The notes beneath the pieces were generated by a model that searched no databases, had not been told where the DNA came from, and saw only the letters and a list, made by a program, of their open reading frames with translations. A program made the translations under genes and the position numbers. DNA of 64,000 nucleotides from Streptomyces spinosisporus (GTDB lineage Bacteria > Actinomycetota > Actinomycetes > Streptomycetales > Streptomycetaceae). The DNA is taken from assembly GCF_022698145.1 (NCBI RefSeq), contig NZ_JALDAX010000005.1, positions 62,001 to 126,000 of the forward strand, in the 5' to 3' direction. The first letter of the stretch is position 1. Each line of letters starts with the position of its first letter. Below are positions 9,204 through 18,344 of the stretch, piece after piece.

Positions 9204-10402
9204 CTGCAGGCCAGCCCTTCCAGTACGTCGGCGAGTGCGAGCACCCCGGCCACGCAGTCGTCCTCGGCGGCGAACTCGGCCGGGGAGTGCGAGACACCGG
9301 TGGGGTTGCGCACGAACAGCATGGCGGTCGGGATGCTCCCGGAGAGGATCCCGGCGTCGTGTCCGGCACCCGTGCCGAGCACGGGGACGGTGAGGTCGGT
9401 GTCCTTGCCCAGGATGCGGGCCAGTTCGTCCCGCAGGGCGTGGTCGAACTCGACAACGGGCGTGAAGGACTCACGGACGACGTCGAGGTCGACGCCGTGC
9501 GCGGCGGCGTACTCGCGCGCCGCCTTCTCGACGCCGCCGACCACCTGGTCGAGGCTCGACTGGTCGGCGGCGCGGGAGTCGAGCCAGCCGCGGACCAGGG
9601 AGGGGATGGCGTTGACGCCGTTCGGCTCGACGGCGATCTTGCCGAACGTGGCGACGGCTCCGGCGAGTTCGGCCTCGCGCCGGGCGGCGAGCACGGTCTC
9701 GGCGTACGACAGCATGGGGTCGCGCCGGTCGACGAGACGGGTCGTGCCGGCGTGGTTGGCCTCGCCCCGGAAGTCGAACCGCCAGCGCCCGTGCGGCCAG
9801 ATGGCGCTCGCGATGCCGACCCGGTCGCCGGACAGGTCCAGCGCCCGCCCCTGCTCGACATGCAGTTCGACGAAGGCGCCGATGCGGGCGAGCCGTTCGG
9901 GGTCCGCGCCGATGGCGTCGGGGTCGTATCCGGCGGCCTCCATGGCCCTCGGCAGGCTGATCCCGTCGCCGTCGGTCAGCCTGTGCGCGTCCTCGATACT
10001 CAGCTGCCCGGAGGTGAGCCGCGACCCGACACACGCCAGCCCGAACCGCGCACCTTCCTCGTCCCCGAAATTCACGAGCGCGAGCGGCCTCCTGAACTCC
10101 ACGCCCCTGCCGCGCAGTTCATCCAGGGCGGCGAAGGAGGACACGACCCCGAGCGGCCCGTCGAAGGCACCCCCGTCGGGCACGGAGTCGAGATGCGACC
10201 CGGTGACCACGGCATCCCCGGCGTCCTTGTCCCCCAGCCAGGCCCACTGATTCCCGTTACGGTCGACCTCGTACGCCAGCCCCCGCCCCTCGGCCTGCTC
10301 CTTGAACCAGGCCCGACACTCACCATCGGCCCCACTCCAGGCGAACCGCCGATATCCACGGGAGCCGGCGTTCCGCCCGATGGGCAGCAACTCCCCCCAC
10401 AT
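9200..10402 (-). CDS. M20-family amidohydrolase (allantoate amidohydrolase/N-carbamoyl-amino-acid hydrolase type)
   Basis: A zinc-dependent M20 amidase core of 400 residues from ATG 10402 ([20 protein letters not shown]). Metal-site motifs: [32 protein letters not shown] and GAGHDAGIL. Homologues are usually named allantoate amidohydrolase, but in a hut operon lacking hutG it could remove the formyl group from N-formylglutamate or act on N-carbamoylglutamate; this is inference. The start is uncertain. ATG 10402 has no clear ribosome site, and the frame stays open to GTG 10840, which overlaps the hutU stop as GTGA, adding a 146-residue repetitive extension. The same GTGA coupling links this gene to hutF. 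Confidence 0.88.
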   Translation of the reverse strand: MWGELLPIGRNAGSRGYRRFAWSGADGECRAWFKEQAEGRGLAYEVDRNGNQWAWLGDKDAGDAVVTGSHLDSVPDGGAFDGPLGVVSSFAALDELRGRGVEFRRPLALVNFGDEEGARFGLACVGSRLTSGQLSIEDAHRLTDGDGISLPRAMEAAGYDPDAIGADPERLARIGAFVELHVEQGRALDLSGDRVGIASAIWPHGRWRFDFRGEANHAGTTRLVDRRDPMLSYAETVLAARREAELAGAVATFGKIAVEPNGVNAIPSLVRGWLDSRAADQSSLDQVVGGVEKAAREYAAAHGVDLDVVRESFTPVVEFDHALRDELARILGKDTDLTVPVLGTGAGHDAGILSGSIPTAMLFVRNPTGVSHSPAEFAAEDDCVAGVLALADVLEGLACR

Positions 10403-10419
10403 GGAGTGAAACGACCCAC

Positions 10420-10736
10420 CCGCCCCAGCCTGCGGACAGCCAGCCGACCCAGACTGCCCACCCGTCCCAGACTGCCCAGCCAGCCCAGGCTGCCCACCCG
10501 ACTCAGGCTGTGGGCAGTCAGCCCGCCCAGACCGCCCACCCGTCCCAGGCTGCCCAGCCGACTCCGGCTGTGGGCAGTCAGCCGGCCCACCGGCACCCGG
10601 CTCAGGCTGTGGGCAGTCAGCCCGCCCACCGGCACCCGGCTCAGGCTGTGGGCAGTCAGCCCGCCCCCCGGCACCAGCCTCAGGCTGTCGGCCGTCACCC
10701 CGCCCCCCGGCACCCTGCCCAGGCTGTGGGCAGTCG
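10420..10736. repeat. 39-bp in-frame tandem repeat upstream of the M20 gene
   Basis: On the + strand, units centred on CAGGCTGTGGGCAGTCAGCC recur with a 39-bp period, followed by a shorter block built on CCCAGACTGCCCA. Read in the M20 gene frame they encode a 13-residue unit, GRADCPQPEPGAG, about five times, then Gly/Gln/Ser-rich variants (GQPGTGGRSG). All length changes are multiples of three. Third-position GC is clearly lower than in neighbouring genes, so it may be non-coding. If GTG 10840 is used, it is a secreted-looking but signal-less Pro/Gly/Cys-rich extension of the amidohydrolase. Confidence 0.85.
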
Positions 10737-10836
10737 TTCCGCAGGGCGGAACGGGTGGGCACAGCCGGACCCGCACCCGGCGACGGAGCACCAGCCCCCG
10801 CCGGACGGTCGCCGCCCCGCTCGTCTCCAGGAAGGC

Positions 10837-12501
<1,665 letters not shown>

Positions 12502-12550
12502 GGTCTGCCTCCTAGCGGATTGTTGCTGCCGTTATTCACATCTTCGCTTC

Positions 12551-12569
12551 CTGAATAGACCTAGTCAAT
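12551..12569 (-). promoter_or_regulatory. Putative promoter/operator upstream of hutU
   Basis: In the hutU direction the sequence reads TTGACTAGGTCTATTCAG, 49 nt before the start codon. TTGACT can be a -35 box, with GAAGAT as a poor -10 candidate 18 nt on. The same TTGAC plus CTATTCAG arrangement lies 48 nt before the ABC transporter start (19940-19955). Confidence 0.45.
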
Positions 12570-12696
12570 ACATCCGTGAGCCAGCGCGGGCGAGCTGCGG
12601 ATGTTTGGCTGGAAGCACGGAACAGGTCGGCCGCCCGCACCGGAGGGTGACTTCGGCGCCGGCCACGAGATCACGGGGGACGCGGTGGAGAGCGGC

Positions 12697-14064
12697 ATGG
12701 GCAGGCGGATGAGCGGCCACGACCGGGCGGACCGGCGCGACGAGGCGGTGCGGGCCGCCGTGGACCAGGGGCTGCTGGGACCCGGCACCCCCATCGTGGG
12801 GCTGCTCGACATCACCGGCATCCGGGAGGCGGCCACAGAACTGCGCGCGGCGTTCGACGCCGTGGTGGCACCCGGCACACCGGTGCTGCACGCCTTCGCG
12901 GTGAAGGCGACACCGCTGGTGCCGGTGCTGCGGCTGCTGTACCGCGAGGGCATCGGCGCCGAGGTGGCGAGCCCGGGCGAGCTGGCGCTGGCGCGCGCGG
13001 CCGGGATACCGCCGGCCCGTACGGTGCTCGACTCGCCCGCGAAGACCCCGGCCGAGCTGCGCGACGCGCTGGCCCTCGGTATCGCCGTCAACGCGGACAA
13101 CCCGCAGGAGCTGGACCGCATCGACGGCCTGATGCGGTCGGCCACCAGCCGCTCCCCCATCGGGATCCGGGTGAATCCGCAGGTGGGCGGCGGTTCCATC
13201 GAGGCCCTGTCGACCGCGACGGCGACCTCGAAGTTCGGGGTGGCGCTGCGCGACGAGGGGGCGCGGGAGTGGGTCGTACGGGCGTACGCGGACCGCCCGT
13301 GGCTGACGCGGCTGCATGCGCACACCGGCTCCCAGGGCATTCCGCTGTCGCTGATGGCGCAGGGGGTGGCCGAGACGTACGCGCTGGCCGAGGAGATCAA
13401 CCGGCGGCTCGGGCGCCCGCAGATCGACACGCTCGACATCGGCGGCGGCCTGCCGGTGAACTTCGGCTCGGACGAGACGACACCGACCTACGCGCAGTAC
13501 GCGCGACTGCTGGGCGAGGCGGTGCCGGGCCTGTTCTCCGGGCGGTACGGGCTGGTCACGGAGTTCGGGCGCTCCCTGCTGGCCAAGCACGGGACGGTGG
13601 TGGCCCGGGTGGAGTACGCCAAGAGCGCGGGCGGGCGGCCGGTCGCGGTCACGCACGCGGGTGTGCAGGTGGCGACGCGGACGGTGTACGCGCCGGCGTC
13701 CTGGCCGCTGCGGATCGCCGCCTACGACGGCAAGGGCCGGCCCAAGGAGGGGCCCGGGGTCGTACAGGACGTCGCCGGACCCGCCTGCTTCGCGGGCGAC
13801 CTGCTGGCCGAGGGCCGCACACTGCCCCTGCTGGAGCAGGGGGACTACGCGGCGGCGCTGGACACGGGGGCGTACTACTTCGCGCACCACTACGCCTACA
13901 ACTCCCTTGCCCGGCCCGGGATCTACGGCTTCGCCCCGGACGGGAGCGGAGGGGTCGCCTTCGCGACGGTGCGCGAGCCGCAGAGCATCGACGAGATCGT
14001 GGCCGAATCCGGAGGGGCACACGCGGACTCGCTCACCACCCTCCGGGCTCCCGACCGCCGTTGA
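12697..14064 (+). CDS. Fold-III PLP-dependent decarboxylase (LysA/ornithine-DAP decarboxylase family)
   Basis: A 455-residue alanine-racemase-fold PLP enzyme, family of diaminopimelate and related amino-acid decarboxylases. The PLP lysine lies in HAFAVKATPL (about Lys70). Other motifs: LHAHTGSQG, DIGGGLPVNFGSD (phosphate loop) and GAYYFAHHYAYNSLARPGIYG. The C-terminal barrel holds the Cys region GPACFAGDLLAEGR, close to the canonical GPxCxxxD. The substrate is not clear and it may not be lysine biosynthesis. ATG 12697 has GGAG 6 nt upstream; in-frame alternatives are ATG 12601, GTG 12685 and ATG 12709. It is divergent from hutU. Confidence 0.85.
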   Translation: MGRRMSGHDRADRRDEAVRAAVDQGLLGPGTPIVGLLDITGIREAATELRAAFDAVVAPGTPVLHAFAVKATPLVPVLRLLYREGIGAEVASPGELALARAAGIPPARTVLDSPAKTPAELRDALALGIAVNADNPQELDRIDGLMRSATSRSPIGIRVNPQVGGGSIEALSTATATSKFGVALRDEGAREWVVRAYADRPWLTRLHAHTGSQGIPLSLMAQGVAETYALAEEINRRLGRPQIDTLDIGGGLPVNFGSDETTPTYAQYARLLGEAVPGLFSGRYGLVTEFGRSLLAKHGTVVARVEYAKSAGGRPVAVTHAGVQVATRTVYAPASWPLRIAAYDGKGRPKEGPGVVQDVAGPACFAGDLLAEGRTLPLLEQGDYAAALDTGAYYFAHHYAYNSLARPGIYGFAPDGSGGVAFATVREPQSIDEIVAESGGAHADSLTTLRAPDRR

Positions 14065-14084
14065 CACGGCCCGGCCGACTCGAT

Positions 14085-14117
14085 GGTCAACTAAGCAGAA
14101 ATCAAGGCAAGTTGACC
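14085..14117. promoter_or_regulatory. Inverted repeat GGTCAACT/AGTTGACC before the roadblock operon
   Basis: Perfect 8-bp arms at 14085-14092 and 14110-14117 flank a 17-nt spacer. They lie 20 bp after the decarboxylase stop and 117 bp before the first roadblock gene. It could be an operator or a stem in the transcript; there is no T-tract. Confidence 0.35.
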
Positions 14118-14233
14118 CACCCTAGTCGCCCGGCGCATGTTCCACCGGAAAATGCCAGATCCCTCACCCCTCGTGCACACGTTGCGTAGTTTCGGCGTCA
14201 CTCAGCCGAACCCCATGCGGGAGGGGAAGCACG

Positions 14234-14657
14234 GTGCCCGGAATCGACGAGTGTCTGCTGGAGGCCATGCGGCTGCCAGGTGCCAGGGGGGGCGGCACTG
14301 ATCGACTGGACGAGCGGGCTGGCCCTGGGCACCGTCGGGGACTCCCCGGGCGGCGACCAGGAGACGGCCGCGGTGGAGGCGGCCGAGATCGCCCGGCTCG
14401 CCGCCGAGCAGCACGCGTTCGCGCCGGACGACGACGCAGGCGCCGGTGCCGCCGGGGCCGGTGCCCCCGCCGACGCCGGCCCGCCGGTCGAGGACCTGAT
14501 CATCAGCAACCGCGACAGCTATCACGTACTGCGCTTCGTCGGGGCGTCGTTCGACGGCAGTGTGTTCCTGCACCTGTGGCTGGCCCGCGCGGAGGGCAAT
14601 CTGGCGCTCGCCCGCATCCGGCTGGGCGAGATGGCCGAACGGCTGGTGCCGGCATGA
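14234..14657 (+). CDS. Roadblock/LC7 protein, apparently frameshifted in a G7 run
   Basis: The start GTG 14234, after GGGAGGGG, opens a frame reading PGIDECLLEAMRLPGAR. The roadblock core AALIDWTSGLALG continues only in the +1 frame, beginning next to GTG 14280, and ends at 14657 (GEMAERLVPA). The shift falls in a run of seven Gs (14286-14292). With six Gs the product would be continuous and would align with the paralogue at 16004-16378 (ALKEALASIEGATGVALVDYTSGMALG in part). Residues after the core include an Ala/Gly/Asp-rich insert. Roadblock proteins regulate small GTPases of the MglA type. It could be a sequencing error, slippage or a real mutation. It overlaps the next gene as ATGA. Confidence 0.75.
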
Positions 14658-15484
14658 CCACCGTGCGCACGACCGACCATCCGCGCCTGCCCGTGCGGGA
14701 CAAGGCAGCGGCCGCGTCACGGGCGTGGAGCGGCGTCTCGCCGATGCTGACCCGGCTCGCCGCCGAGCACGCCACCGGAGTGCTGCTGCGCGAGCACGGC
14801 ACGCTGCATCTCCACGACGGTCTGGTCGTGCACGCCGAGAGCCCGAGCGCGCCCGGCCTGGGCACCCTGCTCACGGCCCGCGGCACGCTCTCGTCCGAGG
14901 AGTGGCAGCGGGCGCTGGCGGACGCGGAGGACGGCCACGGCATCGGCTGCCGACTGGTCGAGGGCGGTCTGGTCGCGCCGGGCGCGCTGGAGGTGTGCCA
15001 TCTGACGGCGCTGTACGACGCCGCGTACTTCGCGCTGGCTCCCAGCAGCACGCCGGGCCGGTTCCGTTACGGCACCGCCCACCGGTTCGGCCCGCTGCAC
15101 GCCGTGCCGGTGGCCGCCCTGGAGCGCGAGACGCTGCGCCGCCGCGACCTCCTCCGGCGCATCTGGCCCGAGGCCCGGGCGGACACGGCGCCCCTGGCCC
15201 GCGCGCATCCCGTCGCGGCCCCCGCCCTCACCCGGCGCCGGCGGGCCGTGCTGGACCGGGTGGACGGCGCCCGTACGGCACCGGACATCGCCCGCGAACT
15301 GGGCCGACCTGCCTTCCACACCCTGGTGGACGTGCGCCGGCTGACGGCGGCGGGGCTCGTCCGGGCCCGCGGTGAGCCGCCACCGCCGGTGGTGCGAGAA
15401 CCGCCGGTGGTTCTCGCACCACCGGTGCCCGACCCCCACATCACGTTGCTGCGAAGGCTCAGGGATGCGCTGGAGGCCCTTTGA
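14654..15484 (+). CDS. DUF4388/PATAN-like protein with C-terminal winged helix
   Basis: A 276-residue protein. Residues ~30-130 resemble the DUF4388 (PATAN) domain: TGVLLREHGTLHLHDGLVVH and LGTLLTARGTLSSEEW. Residues ~190-240 look like a winged helix (RRAVLDRVDGARTAPDIARE, then VRRLTAAGLVRA). It is placed as a signalling adaptor or regulator working with the roadblock proteins. ATG 14654 overlaps the previous stop (ATGA). Near the C-terminus the DNA forms a perfect 17-bp inverted repeat encoding a Pro/Val repeat. Thirteen base pairs separate it from the next roadblock gene. Confidence 0.75.
   Translation: MTTVRTTDHPRLPVRDKAAAASRAWSGVSPMLTRLAAEHATGVLLREHGTLHLHDGLVVHAESPSAPGLGTLLTARGTLSSEEWQRALADAEDGHGIGCRLVEGGLVAPGALEVCHLTALYDAAYFALAPSSTPGRFRYGTAHRFGPLHAVPVAALERETLRRRDLLRRIWPEARADTAPLARAHPVAAPALTRRRRAVLDRVDGARTAPDIARELGRPAFHTLVDVRRLTAAGLVRARGEPPPPVVREPPVVLAPPVPDPHITLLRRLRDALEAL
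15386..15425. repeat. Perfect 17-bp inverted repeat inside the 3' end of the DUF4388-like gene
   Basis: Left arm CCGGTGGTGCGAGAACC (15386-15402), 6-nt loop GCCGGT, right arm at 15409-15425 its exact reverse complement. It would form a very stable mRNA hairpin about 60 nt before the stop, upstream of two more roadblock genes. The encoded peptide is itself repetitive (PPVVREPPVVLAPPVP). Confidence 0.9.
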
Positions 15485-15497
15485 GAGGAGACACCGG

Positions 15498-15986
15498 ATG
15501 CCTGCCGACCCCCACGTGCTCGACGAGTTGCGGCGGCTGAGGGCTCGCGTCCCCCAGCTCACGGGCGCCCTCGCGACCGGCGTCGACGGCCGCGTCCTCG
15601 CCCAGGACACCCCCGGCGTCGACGGCGACGCCGTCGCCGCGCTCATCGAATCCGCGCACGGGGCGGCCGTGAAGCTGGCGGACGCGACGGGGCAGGGCGA
15701 GTTCCGCGAACTGCTCGTGCGGGGCCTGCACGGCTTCGTCGCGACCTACGCGGCGGGCGACGGCGCCGTACTGACTCTGCTCGCCCAGGACCGCGTGAAC
15801 ACCGGGCGGCTCCTGCTGGAGGGCCGGCGGGCGGCCGCCCGCATCGGCGAACTCGGCGAACTCGGCGACGTCCGCAAGCCCGCACGCCACGCCAGGCCGG
15901 CCGCCAAGGCCGCCGCCGCACGGACCAGAACACCGCGCGCCACCCGAACCAGCACCACCGACGCGCGCACCACCACGGAAAGCTGA
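15498..15986 (+). CDS. Roadblock/LC7-domain protein with basic Ala/Thr/Arg tail
   Basis: A 162-residue protein. The roadblock fold spans residues ~5-115 (LTGALATGVDGRVLAQD, HGFVATYAAGDGAVLTLLA). The last ~40 residues are low-complexity, rich in Ala, Arg and Thr, and strongly basic, suggesting nucleic-acid or membrane contact. ATG 15498 has GAGAGGAG upstream. It is third in the roadblock operon, with 17 bp to the next gene. No MglA-type GTPase is encoded nearby, so the partner is unknown. Confidence 0.82.
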   Translation: MPADPHVLDELRRLRARVPQLTGALATGVDGRVLAQDTPGVDGDAVAALIESAHGAAVKLADATGQGEFRELLVRGLHGFVATYAAGDGAVLTLLAQDRVNTGRLLLEGRRAAARIGELGELGDVRKPARHARPAAKAAAARTRTPRATRTSTTDARTTTES

Positions 15987-16003
15987 AAGGACCGAGAAAC
16001 GAC

Positions 16004-16378
16004 ATGGCCAATACCGAAACCGCACTGAAAGAGGCGCTCGCCTCCATCGAGGGCGCCACCGGCGTCGCGCTCGTCGACTACACCAGCGGGATGGCGCTGG
16101 GCCCGCTGGGCGGCAGCAAGAGCTTCGACCTGAACGTCGCCGCCGCCGGCAACACCGACGTCGTCCGCGCCAAGATGCGCACCATGGAACACCTCGGGCT
16201 CAAGGGCCAGATCGAGGACATCCTGATCACCCTGTCCGACCAGTACCACCTGATCCGCCTGATCAGCGGCCGCGGGGGCAACGGCCTGTTCCTGTACCTG
16301 GTGCTGGACGCCAAGAGGTCCAATCTCGCGATGGCCCGCCACCAGCTGAGGGGGATCGAGGCGGATCTGGAGGTCTGA
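16004..16378 (+). CDS. Roadblock/LC7-domain protein
   Basis: A compact 124-residue roadblock protein, MANTETALKEALASIEGATG onward, with VALVDYTSGMALGPLGG and DILITLSDQYHLIRLISG. It covers the full fold without extensions and is the intact paralogue of the frameshifted gene at 14234. Such proteins dimerise and act on MglA/Cvn-type GTPases. RBS-like GAAAGGA lies upstream. Its last codons (LEV) merge into the GGTCTGAG repeat that fills the convergent gap. Confidence 0.85.
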   Translation: MANTETALKEALASIEGATGVALVDYTSGMALGPLGGSKSFDLNVAAAGNTDVVRAKMRTMEHLGLKGQIEDILITLSDQYHLIRLISGRGGNGLFLYLVLDAKRSNLAMARHQLRGIEADLEV

Positions 16379-16455
16379 GGTCTGAGGTTTTGAGGTCTGA
16401 GATCTGGGGCCTGAGATCTGGGGCCTGAGGTCTCAGGTCTGAGGTTGAGGTCAGA
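16370..16455. repeat. CTGAGGTCT short tandem repeat spanning both convergent stop codons
   Basis: Seven- to fourteen-base units built on GAGGTCT, with two copies of GAGATCTGGGGCCT, fill the whole gap between the roadblock gene and the opposing membrane-protein gene. The stop codons of both genes lie inside the repeat. The octamer GGTCTGAG is the reverse complement of CTCAGACC that begins units of the array at 5.5-6.5 kb. Confidence 0.85.
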
Positions 16456-17053
16456 CGAGTGCCGCGGTGCGGCGGCGCGCCCCGCCCGGGGCCGCGTCGC
16501 CCGCCGCGATGCCCGTGCTGCGGTACGCCTTGACCGCCTTGCCGACCGGGCGGCCGCCGTTCGCGGCGAGCCAGTCGACCCGCACCCACAGCAGTCCGTC
16601 CTCGGCCCGTTCGCGCCGCCCGAGCCAGGCGGCCTTCAGCCGCAGCCCGGTGCCGCAGCCGGCCAGCAGCATGCCTCCCGCCGCGGGCACGGCGAACGCG
16701 CTCGCGAGCGCCGCCACGAAGGCGAGCAGCAGCCACCAGCGGTGTCCGCGGCGCCAGTTGCGCACGCTCACCGCACGGTCCTGGAGCACGTCGTGCTTGC
16801 CCGCGCGGGCGGCCGAGCGGGCCAGAGCGGTGTAGCGCCTGCGGCGTGCGTACGACACCACGGCCGCCGCGACGATGAACAGCGCGGCTCCGGCGAGCAC
16901 CCCGATCCGGCGGCCGGTGATCCCCGGCACCAGCACCCCGACGCCCGCGGCGAACACACCGGCCCACCACAGCGGCGCCGCTCCGGCCCGTACGACGACG
17001 GCCACCCGGGCCAGACCCCGCCCTCCGCGCGCCTCACGAACTCCGCGTGCCAC
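16451..17053 (-). CDS. Integral membrane protein of unknown function
   Basis: A 200-residue protein with four likely transmembrane helices in two hairpins: APLWWAGVFAAGVGVLVPGI, RRIGVLAGAALFIVAAAVVS, WWLLLAFVAALASAFAVPAA and the following GGMLLAGCGTG. Between them is a basic loop. The C-terminal ~70 residues are cytoplasmic. GTG 17053 is chosen because GGGAGG lies 7 nt upstream; ATG 17086 is an alternative. I do not recognise the family. It lies 94 bp downstream of the RpiR gene on the same strand. Confidence 0.7.
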   Translation of the reverse strand: MARGVREARGGRGLARVAVVVRAGAAPLWWAGVFAAGVGVLVPGITGRRIGVLAGAALFIVAAAVVSYARRRRYTALARSAARAGKHDVLQDRAVSVRNWRRGHRWWLLLAFVAALASAFAVPAAGGMLLAGCGTGLRLKAAWLGRRERAEDGLLWVRVDWLAANGGRPVGKAVKAYRSTGIAAGDAAPGGARRRTAALV

Positions 17054-17147
17054 CTTTCGGCCTCCCGTCTCACGTCTGTGCGGCATGTGTGAGACGCACG
17101 CTAGCGAGGGAACGTGAGACCAGTCTGAGAGCACGCCAAGCCGCGCG

Positions 17148-17990
17148 TCACTCCACGAACAACCCCCGCGCCGCCGCCCGCGCGTCGAACTCCTCCAGCC
17201 GGGCCTGCGCCTCCGGCAGGTCGTCGCACATCGCCTCCAGCAGGACCCGGCCCAGCAGCATCGGCGCACACGCCGTGTCGAAGGCGAGACCCGTGCCGAC
17301 GGCGGCGGGCAGCAGCAGGTCGGAGACCTTGGCGACCGGCGCGAAGGCGGAGTCGGCGACGGTCACGACCGTCAGCCCGGCCCGCTTGGCGAAGGCGAGG
17401 GTGTCCACGACCTCGCGGGGGTGCCGGGGCAGCGCGAAGCAGAGCAGGGCGCTCGCGCCGGCGCGTACGGCGGCCTCGATACGGTCCTGGATCATCGTGC
17501 CGCCCTCGTCGAGCAGCCGGACGTCCGGGTGGACCTTGGCGGCGAAGTACGAGAAGCCGTAGGCCTGGGAGGCGGCGGCGCGCAGGCCCAGGACGGGCAG
17601 GGGGCGGGAGGCCGCGAGCAGGCGGCCCGCCTTCTGCACCGCGCGCGGGTCGGCCAGCAGCTCCGCGAGGTGCCGCAGGTTCTCGATCTCGGCCTCGACG
17701 GCCTGCTGGTACTCGTTGTACGAGCCCGTCTCGGCCGTCTGTTCGGCGGGCGCGACCTCGCGCAGATGCCGGCGCAGCGCCGGGTAGCCGTCGAAGCCGA
17801 GGGCGACCGCGAAGCGGGTCACGGACGGCTGGCTCACCCCGGCCAGCTCGGCCAGTTCCACGCTGGACAGGAACGGCACGTCGGCGGCCCGGCGCACCAT
17901 GCTGTGCGCGATCCGCCGCTGGGTCGGCGTCAGCCGATGCCCCTCGAAGAGCGCCTGCAGGCGCCCCGCAGGACTGTCCACCACGCTCAC
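17148..17990 (-). CDS. MurR/RpiR-family transcriptional regulator
   Basis: A 280-residue regulator. The N-terminal RpiR helix-turn-helix is LAELAGVSQPSVTRFAVALG, followed by DGYPALRRHLRE. The C-terminal SIS (phosphosugar-binding-type) domain spans ~120-260 (VLGLRAAASQAYGFSYFAAK, ALLCFALPRHPREVV). GTG 17990 or 17984 is the likely start, near GAAGAGGG; the frame is open to ATG 18032. It lies downstream of the MIO-less ammonia-lyase homologue on the same strand and may control it and the divergent ABC importer. The effector is unknown; RpiR proteins are not limited to sugars. Confidence 0.85.
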   Translation of the reverse strand: MSVVDSPAGRLQALFEGHRLTPTQRRIAHSMVRRAADVPFLSSVELAELAGVSQPSVTRFAVALGFDGYPALRRHLREVAPAEQTAETGSYNEYQQAVEAEIENLRHLAELLADPRAVQKAGRLLAASRPLPVLGLRAAASQAYGFSYFAAKVHPDVRLLDEGGTMIQDRIEAAVRAGASALLCFALPRHPREVVDTLAFAKRAGLTVVTVADSAFAPVAKVSDLLLPAAVGTGLAFDTACAPMLLGRVLLEAMCDDLPEAQARLEEFDARAAARGLFVE

Positions 17991-18044
17991 GCCCTCTTCC
18001 CACTCATAACTCGCCGCCCGCCCATACTCCATCGCCCGCTCGTG

Positions 18045-18344
18045 CTCCCCTGACCACCCACGCCCCGCTGACCACCCACGCCCCGCTTACCACCCACGCC
18101 CCGCTGACCGCCCGCACCCCGCCGACCGCCCATGCACCGTCGCCCGCTCGCAGCCCCATGACCACCCACGGCTCGCCGACCGCCCAAGGTCCGCTGACCG
18201 CTCATGACTCGCCCCCGCCCATGCTCCGTCGCCCGCTCGTGGCCCCCTGGCCGCTCGCGACCCGCCGCCCGTCCAAGGCCCGCCGCCCGCTCACGACTCG
18301 CCACCCACCCCAGGCCCCCCGATCCTCCACAACGCACCGCCCGC
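18045..18344. repeat. Degenerate tandem repeat between lyase and RpiR genes
   Basis: About 300 bp of imperfect ~18-20 bp units such as CTGACCACCCACGCCCCG, drifting to CGCCGACCGCCCA and CCGCCCGCTCACGACTCG. Both flanking genes are on the - strand. No credible gene is seen here; the open frames read through are compositional. Confidence 0.8.

Noticed and set aside
6640..9861. A 1073-codon - strand frame covering hutI and antisense/other-frame parts of hutF and the M20 gene
   Set aside because: Only the last 391 codons (from ATG 7815) are hutI; upstream is a shadow frame over real genes in other frames.
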